From Limimaricola sp964022235 (GTDB lineage: Bacteria > Pseudomonadota > Alphaproteobacteria > Rhodobacterales > Rhodobacteraceae): 64,000 nucleotides of DNA. The position numbers were made by a program, and so were the translations under genes. Location: contig NZ_CAXHZL010000004.1 of NCBI RefSeq assembly GCF_964022235.1, positions 186,001 through 250,000 of the forward strand. The letters are read 5' to 3'. Of this stretch, positions 58,270 to 64,000 are shown piece after piece. Positions within the stretch are counted from its first letter, which is position 1; every line of letters begins with the position of its first letter. The notes under the pieces were generated by a model. That model saw only the letters and a list, made by a program, of their open reading frames with translations, was not told the DNA's origin and did no database searches.

Positions 58270-58466
58270 GCGTCTCTCCCTGTTCTGTCTGTCTGTCCCG
58301 CGCCCCTCCCGGCCGCGGTCACTCGGGCGAGATAAATCCATGCGCAGGGGACTTGTCCAGCCTCTCGCGGCGTTGAGGCATCGGCGGCGGCCTGCCGGGG
58401 GTGGGCGAGGCTGTTGACGGCAAAGGGCAAATGGATTCATGTCCGCCCGAGCGCAGGAGAGAACGG

Positions 58467-61400
58467 ATGACGAACCCAGACAGCCAGCTTCCCGCCGTTT
58501 CACCGCGCCTCTCGATCGAGATCGACGCCGTGGCGCGGCTCGGGTTTGTCAGCGCGCAGGCGCGCAGCTCGGTGATCCGGTCGCTCGCAATCGATCATGC
58601 GGGCGAGACGGCGGTCACGGGTGCGGAGCTGCACTTGTGGGCCGAGCCTGCGGTGCTGCGGCCCCGAAGCTGGGCGATCGAGCGGATGGCGCCGGGCGAA
58701 CGGCTGGAGATCACCGACCTTGCGGTCGTGCTCGATGCCGTGCGGCTTGCCACGCTGGATGTCGCAGAGCCTGCGACGCTGCGGCTAGAGCTGCGGCAGG
58801 GTGGGCAGGTGTTGGCCCGCGCCGAGCGCACGGTGAGCCTGCTGGCGCGCGACGAATGGGGCGGTTTGGGCGAAATGGCGCATCTGCTGCCCGCCTTTGT
58901 GCGGCCCGACGCCGCCGTCACGGCGGGGCTGGTCGCGGCGGCGACGACGCTTCTGGAGCAGGCCGGGCAGGGCGCACCCGACGGCTACCGGTCGGGCGAT
59001 GCGGGCCGGGCCTGGATGCAGGCGGCGGCGGTGTGGTCGGCGGGCTTGGGCTGGGGTCTGCGCGGGGCCGTGGCGGGCGGCGGCGTGGCGGCGCAAGGAC
59101 AGGTGCTGCGCGCGCCGAGCCGCATTCGGGCCGAGCGACTGGCAACCCCTTTGGACGCTGCATTGCTGCTGGCGGCGGGGGCCGAGGCGCTGGGCCTGAA
59201 CCCGGTCGTGGCCTTTGCGCAGGGGCGGGTCTGGTGTGGCGTCTGGCTGGTGGATCGCGACCTTGGCCGCGTGGTGGAGCCCGACGCGGTGGCGCTGCGC
59301 AAGGCGATCGCCGCGCGCGAGCTTCTGATGCTCGACCCTGAGCTTCTGGGGCGGGGGGCGTCCTTCGAGGCGGCGGTGACGGCGGGGCGTCAGCTCGGCG
59401 ACGAGGCGCAGGAGGCGGGCTTCATCGCCGCGATCGACGTGACGGCGGCGCGCGCGGCGGGGATCGCGGCCCTGCGCGACACCGTGCTCGACCCCGCGCC
59501 TGAGACGGGCGAGGCCGTGGCGCCGCCGCTGCCCTTCGCCCCCGGCGCCTCGGATCTGCCGGTCTCCGAAATCGAAGAGGTCCCCGACACGCCCGAAGGC
59601 CGGATCGAGCGTTGGCAGCGCAAGCTGCTTGATCTGTCATTGCGCAACCGGCTTTTGAATTTCCGCGACGGACGCGGCTCGGTGCCGTTCCTGTGCACGG
59701 ACATGGCCGCGCTTGAGGATCGTCTTGCAGGCGGGGCGAGCGCGACCCCGGTGGCAATGGAGGAGGCCGAGAGCCTTTCCGCCGACGAAATCGCACGGCG
59801 CGCGGCGCAGGCGCAGGAGCGCGGCCGCCTCGCGGCACCGCTCTCTGGCACCGATCTGCAATCGCGCCTCGTCGCACTGCACCGCCGGGCCAAAAGCGAC
59901 ATGCAGGAGGGCGGCACCAACACGCTGTTCCTTGCCGCAGGCTTCCTGCGCTGGCGCCGCGAGGGCGAGGACCGGGCCTACCGCGCGCCGCTCCTGCTGA
60001 TCCCGGCGCGGCTGGAGCGGCGGTCGGCCAAGGCCGAGTTCCGCATCACCCATCTCGAGGACGAGGTGCGCATCAACGCGACGCTGCTCGAATTCCTGCG
60101 CCGCGACTTCGCGCTGTCGGTGCCCGGTTTCGACGGGGATCTGCCACGCGACGACAGCGGCATCGACCTTGCACGGATTTTCGATCTCGTCCGCCTCGCG
60201 GTGCGCGACATGCCCGGCTTCGAGGTGATCGAGGATCTGGCGCTTTCGACCTTTTCCTTCGCCAAGTTCTTGATGTGGGAGGATCTCGTCGCGCGCAGCG
60301 ACGACCTGCGCGACAGCCCGCTGGTGCGTCACCTGCTCGACGGGCCGGAGACGGCCTATCCGCAGCCCGACCTGCCGGTGATCGCGCCGCGCGATCTCGA
60401 CCGGGCGCTGATGCCCGCCGATCTGGTCACGCCGCTTCCCGCCGACAGCAGCCAGCTCGCCGCCGTGGCGGCGGCAGCACAGGGGCGCGACTTCGTGCTC
60501 ATCGGCCCGCCGGGGACGGGCAAGAGCCAGACCATCGCCAACATAATCGCGCAGGTGATGTCGCAGGGGCGGACCGTGCTCTTCGTGGCCGAGAAGGCCG
60601 CCGCTCTCGACGTGGTGCATCGCCGTCTTGCGGCGCATGGCTTGGGCGACGCCTGCCTCGAGCTGCATTCGAACAAGACCGACCGCGCCTCGGTGCTGGC
60701 GCAGCTCGGGCGCGGCTGGGACCGCGCGGCGCGGGGGAGCGAGGCGGATTGGGTGCAGGTGACCGAGGATCTGCGCCTCACCCGCGATCAGCTCAACGCC
60801 TATGTCGCGGCGTTGCACCGCAACGGACGGCAGGGGTTTTCGGTGTTCGACGCGATCGGGCGCGTCGCCGCGGGCGAGCCGCCGTTCCGGCTCGTCTTCC
60901 CCGGACCGGATGCGCATGACTTTGCAAGCTACGCGCGGCTGCGTGACCTCGCGGGCGATCTGGAGCGTCTGGCCGAGGTGGCCGGGCGCGACGCGCCGGT
61001 CGATCTGCTGTCGGGGGCCGAATGGTCCTTTGACTGGCAGGAGCGGTTTCTCGGCGCGGCGGTGGCGCTGGGCCGCGCGGCGCGCGGGCTGGACCGGGCG
61101 CTGGGTACGCTGTGCGACCGGCTCGGCCTCGCCCCTCGGGCGACGCGCATGACGGCGCGGCGCGAGCTGCTCATGGGGCTGGTGCCGCTAGCGGCAGAGG
61201 GCGCGCCCGATCTGTCGGCGCTGCCCGATCTGCCGCTGGCCGAGCTGGACCGCGCCGTGGCGGCGCTTCGCGAGGCCGAGGCGGCGATGGCCTCGGCGCG
61301 CGGGCGGCTGTCTGCCGATTACCCCGATGATGCCGACACCCGGATCGATGTCGCCGCCCTCGACGCCGATTGGCGCGCCGCCCAAGCCGGGGTCTGGCCG

Positions 61401-63620
61401 CTCTCGGCGCTGGCGAAGCGGCGGGTGCGCGGCGTGCTGCAGAGCCATGCGCGTTCGGGCACGGTCGATCCCGGCGGCGATCTCGATGCGCTGCACCGGC
61501 TTGGGCGGGCGCGAAGCCAACGCGATACCTCGCCATTGGCGCGGCTGTCGGGTGAGGGGTTCGGGGCCATGGTCGCGGCCCACCGCGCGCTGGAGACGGC
61601 GCTGGCCGGGCTCGCGGGCGAGGGGGTGGAGCCCGCGCGGCTCGGCGCGGTGCGGGCCGAGTTGCGCCAGCCGGGGGCGGGGCCCCTGCGCGCGGCACTT
61701 TCGGCGCTCGAAGCGGCGGATGCCGAAGCGGCGGCGGCCAGCGAGGCCTTCGAGGCCTTGGGCGGGCGAGTGCCCGAGGACACAGCCCCCGCCGATCTGG
61801 CCAAGGCGCTGGAGGCGCTGGACGCCCAAGCCGCGCGGCTGGCGGATTGGACCCGCTGGGTGGCGCTGCGCCGCAAGGCCGAAACGGCTGGTCTGGGTCC
61901 GCTGATCGTGGCGATCGAGGCGGGCAAGCTCGACCGGCCCGCCCGCGCCGCCTTCGAGGCCGCCTATGCCGCATGGTGGCTGCCGCGCGCGATGGATGCC
62001 GAGCCGCTTCTGCGCGACTTCGCCCATTGGGCGCAGGACGATCTTGTGGCGCGGTTCCGCATGCTCGATGACCGCGCCGCTGCCATGGCCCCCGCCGAGG
62101 CGCTGCGCCGGATTGGTGGCGATCTGCCCGCGCGAGACACGGTGCCGCGCGCCTCCGAGCTTGGCGTGCTGCGCCATCAGCTCGGGCTCAAGCGTCCTTC
62201 GATGCCGATCCGGCAGCTCTTGGGGCAGATGCCCGACAGCCTGCCGCAACTGGCCCCTTGCGTGCTGATGTCGCCGCTTTCGGTGGCACAATACCTGCCC
62301 GCCGGTCAGCCCGCCTTCGACGTGGTGATCTTTGACGAGGCGAGCCAGATCACCACATGGGACGCCATCGGCGCCATCGCGCGCGGGCGGCAGGCAATCG
62401 TGGTGGGCGACCCCAAGCAGCTGCCGCCGACCAATTTCTTTGGCCGATCCGACGAGGAGGACGACGACGAAGAGCCAGACGCGCTGTCCTTGCGCGACAT
62501 GCCGTCGATCCTAGACGAGGTGGCGGCCTCCGGCGTGCCGGTGCGCAGGCTCGACTGGCACTACCGGTCGCGCGACGAGGCGCTGATCGCCTTCTCGAAC
62601 CACTTCTACTACGACGGCGGTCTCGTCACCTTTCCCTCGCCGGGAACGGCGGGCGAGGCGATCACCCTGCACCGGGTCGAGGGGCGCTATGGGCGCGGCA
62701 AGGGTCGCACCAACATCGAGGAGGCGCGCGCCGTTGTCGCGCTGATCCGCGAGCGTCTGATGGCGGCGCTAGCGCAGCCCGAAGGCCAGCGTCACAGCCT
62801 CGGCGTCATCACCTTCAACGGCGACCAGCAGGCGCTGATCCTCGATCAGCTCGACGCGATGCGGCGCGAGGTGCCGGAGCTGGAGTGGTTCTTCGACGAG
62901 GCGCGCGACGAGCCGGTGATCGTCAAGAACCTCGAGAACATCCAAGGCGACGAGCGCGACGTGATGCTGTTCTCGGTCACCTTCGGGCCGGATCTCGCGG
63001 GCAAGCTCTCGATGAACTTCGGCGCGCTCAACACCGAGGGCGGCGAGCGTCGGCTCAATGTCGCGATCACCCGGGCGCGGCGCGAGCTGCATGTCTTCGC
63101 CTCATTGGGCGCGGAACACATCGATCTGGGGCGCAGCCGCGCCCGTGGCGTCGCCGATCTCAAGGCGTTTCTCGATTATGCCGATCGCGGCGCCGTGGCG
63201 CTGCCCGCGCGCGACGGTGGCAGCCTCGGGCCCGCAGAGAACCCCTTCGAGGAGGCGGTGGCGCGTGCCCTCGAGGCCAAGGGCTGGGAGGTGCGCTGCC
63301 AGATCGGGGTCTCGGGCTACCGCATCGACCTCGCGGTGGTGCATCCCGACCGGGGCGGGGCCTATCTGGCGGGCGTCGAATGCGACGGGGCGACATACCA
63401 TTCGGCGGCCACCGCGCGCGACCGGGACCGCGTGCGCCAGGCGGTGCTGGAGGGGCTTGGCTGGCGGATCGAAAGGGTCTGGTCGACCGATTGGTTCCGC
63501 GCGCCGGGGCACGTGGCCGATCGGCTCGACGCACGGCTGCGCGCGGCGCTGGCCGCGGATCGGGCACGGCGCGAGACCGAGCGGCCCAAGCGGTTGTCAC
63601 TGCCCGCGCCGCAAGGCTGA
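58467..63620 (+). CDS. DUF4011-helicase-Vsr-like nuclease fusion (Hhe-type)
   Basis: A 1717-residue multidomain protein. Residues 1 to about 370 are a beta-rich N-terminal region. DUF4011 starts near 380 (RWQRKLLDLSLRNRLLNFRD). A superfamily 1 helicase has Walker A GPPGTGKS at 680-687, DEAS at 1290-1293 with VVGDPKQLPPTNFFGRSDEE after it, and motif VI-like RRLNVAITRARRELHVF. A C-terminal Vsr/MTES_1575-like endonuclease (about 1592-1717) carries YRIDLAVVHPD, VECDGATYHS and RIERVWSTDWF. This architecture matches the single-gene anti-phage system I recall as Hhe. The ATG at 58467 has AGGAGAG upstream; earlier in-frame starts exist. Confidence 0.88.
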   Translation: MTNPDSQLPAVSPRLSIEIDAVARLGFVSAQARSSVIRSLAIDHAGETAVTGAELHLWAEPAVLRPRSWAIERMAPGERLEITDLAVVLDAVRLATLDVAEPATLRLELRQGGQVLARAERTVSLLARDEWGGLGEMAHLLPAFVRPDAAVTAGLVAAATTLLEQAGQGAPDGYRSGDAGRAWMQAAAVWSAGLGWGLRGAVAGGGVAAQGQVLRAPSRIRAERLATPLDAALLLAAGAEALGLNPVVAFAQGRVWCGVWLVDRDLGRVVEPDAVALRKAIAARELLMLDPELLGRGASFEAAVTAGRQLGDEAQEAGFIAAIDVTAARAAGIAALRDTVLDPAPETGEAVAPPLPFAPGASDLPVSEIEEVPDTPEGRIERWQRKLLDLSLRNRLLNFRDGRGSVPFLCTDMAALEDRLAGGASATPVAMEEAESLSADEIARRAAQAQERGRLAAPLSGTDLQSRLVALHRRAKSDMQEGGTNTLFLAAGFLRWRREGEDRAYRAPLLLIPARLERRSAKAEFRITHLEDEVRINATLLEFLRRDFALSVPGFDGDLPRDDSGIDLARIFDLVRLAVRDMPGFEVIEDLALSTFSFAKFLMWEDLVARSDDLRDSPLVRHLLDGPETAYPQPDLPVIAPRDLDRALMPADLVTPLPADSSQLAAVAAAAQGRDFVLIGPPGTGKSQTIANIIAQVMSQGRTVLFVAEKAAALDVVHRRLAAHGLGDACLELHSNKTDRASVLAQLGRGWDRAARGSEADWVQVTEDLRLTRDQLNAYVAALHRNGRQGFSVFDAIGRVAAGEPPFRLVFPGPDAHDFASYARLRDLAGDLERLAEVAGRDAPVDLLSGAEWSFDWQERFLGAAVALGRAARGLDRALGTLCDRLGLAPRATRMTARRELLMGLVPLAAEGAPDLSALPDLPLAELDRAVAALREAEAAMASARGRLSADYPDDADTRIDVAALDADWRAAQAGVWPLSALAKRRVRGVLQSHARSGTVDPGGDLDALHRLGRARSQRDTSPLARLSGEGFGAMVAAHRALETALAGLAGEGVEPARLGAVRAELRQPGAGPLRAALSALEAADAEAAAASEAFEALGGRVPEDTAPADLAKALEALDAQAARLADWTRWVALRRKAETAGLGPLIVAIEAGKLDRPARAAFEAAYAAWWLPRAMDAEPLLRDFAHWAQDDLVARFRMLDDRAAAMAPAEALRRIGGDLPARDTVPRASELGVLRHQLGLKRPSMPIRQLLGQMPDSLPQLAPCVLMSPLSVAQYLPAGQPAFDVVIFDEASQITTWDAIGAIARGRQAIVVGDPKQLPPTNFFGRSDEEDDDEEPDALSLRDMPSILDEVAASGVPVRRLDWHYRSRDEALIAFSNHFYYDGGLVTFPSPGTAGEAITLHRVEGRYGRGKGRTNIEEARAVVALIRERLMAALAQPEGQRHSLGVITFNGDQQALILDQLDAMRREVPELEWFFDEARDEPVIVKNLENIQGDERDVMLFSVTFGPDLAGKLSMNFGALNTEGGERRLNVAITRARRELHVFASLGAEHIDLGRSRARGVADLKAFLDYADRGAVALPARDGGSLGPAENPFEEAVARALEAKGWEVRCQIGVSGYRIDLAVVHPDRGGAYLAGVECDGATYHSAATARDRDRVRQAVLEGLGWRIERVWSTDWFRAPGHVADRLDARLRAALAADRARRETERPKRLSLPAPQG

Positions 63621-63810
63621 GAGGGCGGCGAACGGCAGGAGCGATGGCAAGCCTTGACCGGCCGACGCAGGGTCACTAGCCCTGTGGCATGGCCGGTCAC
63701 GGGGCCGACGATGGCGTCGTCCGTTCCCCCCGGCCACCTCGTCATTTTCGTCCCGGACGCCCGGACGGCCGCGCCCCTCTGACGGGGGGCGTGCATGTTG
63801 GGAGACGCCC

Positions 63811-64000
63811 ATGATCCGACCCCGCACCAAAAGCCCCGTCGCCCCCGCCCGTCGTACAGATCACGGCTCCACCGGGACCGGGCTTGCGTTGATGATCCTC
63901 GCCATGGCGCTGCTGCCGGTGGGCGACACGCTGGCCAAGCTGCTGACGCAAGCCTTGCCGCCCGCCGAGGTGGTGCTGTGGCGCTTCGCTTTCCAGAGCA
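63811..64000 (+). CDS. EamA/DMT family transporter, truncated at window end
   Basis: The first 63 residues of a membrane protein. After a basic N-terminus, LALMILAMALLPVGDTLAKL and LPPAEVVLWRFAFQS match the first helix and the R-F-x-F loop of EamA-type drug/metabolite transporters. GGGAG lies eight bases before the ATG at 63811. The rest is outside the window. The 190 bases upstream hold a GC hairpin around 63772-63791 and no other feature I can support. Confidence 0.75.
   Translation, partial: MIRPRTKSPVAPARRTDHGSTGTGLALMILAMALLPVGDTLAKLLTQALPPAEVVLWRFAFQS

Noticed and set aside
58335..58343. A ninth copy of the flagellar motif upstream of dctP (CATGGATTT on the minus strand)
   Set aside because: The last base does not match the consensus, and the gene is not flagellar; counted as a near-miss that shows the motif is not perfectly specific.
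1..64000. CRISPR arrays, tRNA or rRNA genes, prophage or integrase signals
   Set aside because: No regularly spaced repeats, no cloverleaf or rRNA segments and no phage or integrase proteins were recognised.

Overview
The window is a GC-rich, tightly packed chromosomal segment from an alphaproteobacterium, most likely of the Rhodobacteraceae (Roseobacter or Rhodobacter relatives). The indications are flaF/flbT beside the flagellins, MucR-family regulators inside a flagellar cluster, a motE-like gene after fliM, an SltF-like transglycosylase between fliQ and flhA, and the NspC/carboxyspermidine dehydrogenase polyamine route. Species cannot be named from sequence alone.

Layout. (1) 1-2674, minus strand: a PhnCDE-type ABC importer whose permease runs off the left edge. 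Its binding protein also resembles the PhnD relatives annotated as putative selenate binders. (2) 2821-5776, minus: a TetR regulator, a quinone/enone-type NADPH oxidoreductase and a DJ-1/PfpI protein in one operon, preceded by a VOC/glyoxalase gene. Together they look like a reactive-electrophile or aldehyde detoxification locus with palindromic operator candidates. (3) 5900-7120: an MFS transporter. (4) 7136-9506, minus: two polyamine genes, nspC and its dehydrogenase. (5) 9595-48716: an almost complete lateral flagellar gene set in eight alternating blocks. These are motA-orf-fliJ (-); orf-mucR-mucR-motB-orf-fliK-flgD (+); flgF-flgG-flgA-flgH-fliL-like (-); orf-flgE-flgK-flgL-flgI-flgJ-flgN-two flagellins-flaF-flbT-DUF1217 (+); fliF-fliH-fliN-fliP-fliG (-); fliL-fliM-orf-motE (+); flgB-flgC-fliE-fliQ-sltF-flhA-fliR-flhB (-); and fliI (+). 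(6) 48800-50053: an Hsp70/YegD-like ATPase. (7) 50158-54835, minus: a complete branched-chain amino acid (Liv) type ABC importer. (8) 55146-58269: a TRAP transporter, with dctQM forward and dctP convergent. (9) 58467-63620: a very large DUF4011-helicase-Vsr-like nuclease protein of the kind reported as an anti-phage defence gene. (10) 63811 to the edge: the start of an EamA/DMT-type transporter.

How the flagellar part works together. FliF, FliG, FliM and FliN form the MS and C rings. FlhA, FlhB, FliP, FliQ, FliR, FliH and FliI, with FliJ, form the export apparatus. FlgB, FlgC, FlgF, FlgG, FliE, FlgH, FlgI and FlgA form the rod and the L/P rings. FlgD, FliK, FlgE, FlgK and FlgL build the hook and junction. 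Two flagellins, regulated by FlaF and FlbT, form the filament, and MotA, MotB and MotE drive the motor. No fliA, flgM, fliS, fliD or fliO was recognised in the window.

The most interesting signals are four. A recurrent oriented motif, CAWGGATWR, lies upstream of eight flagellar units. Two MucR paralogues sit in the cluster, one with a degenerate zinc finger that is translationally coupled to an unknown single-pass membrane protein. The two flagellins carry a duplicated 126-nt leader. The DUF4011-helicase-Vsr gene stands alone outside any visible defence island. Several flagellar genes of unknown function (11228-12274, 14458-15225, 21451-23286, 10007-10234) are the best candidates for undescribed biology.
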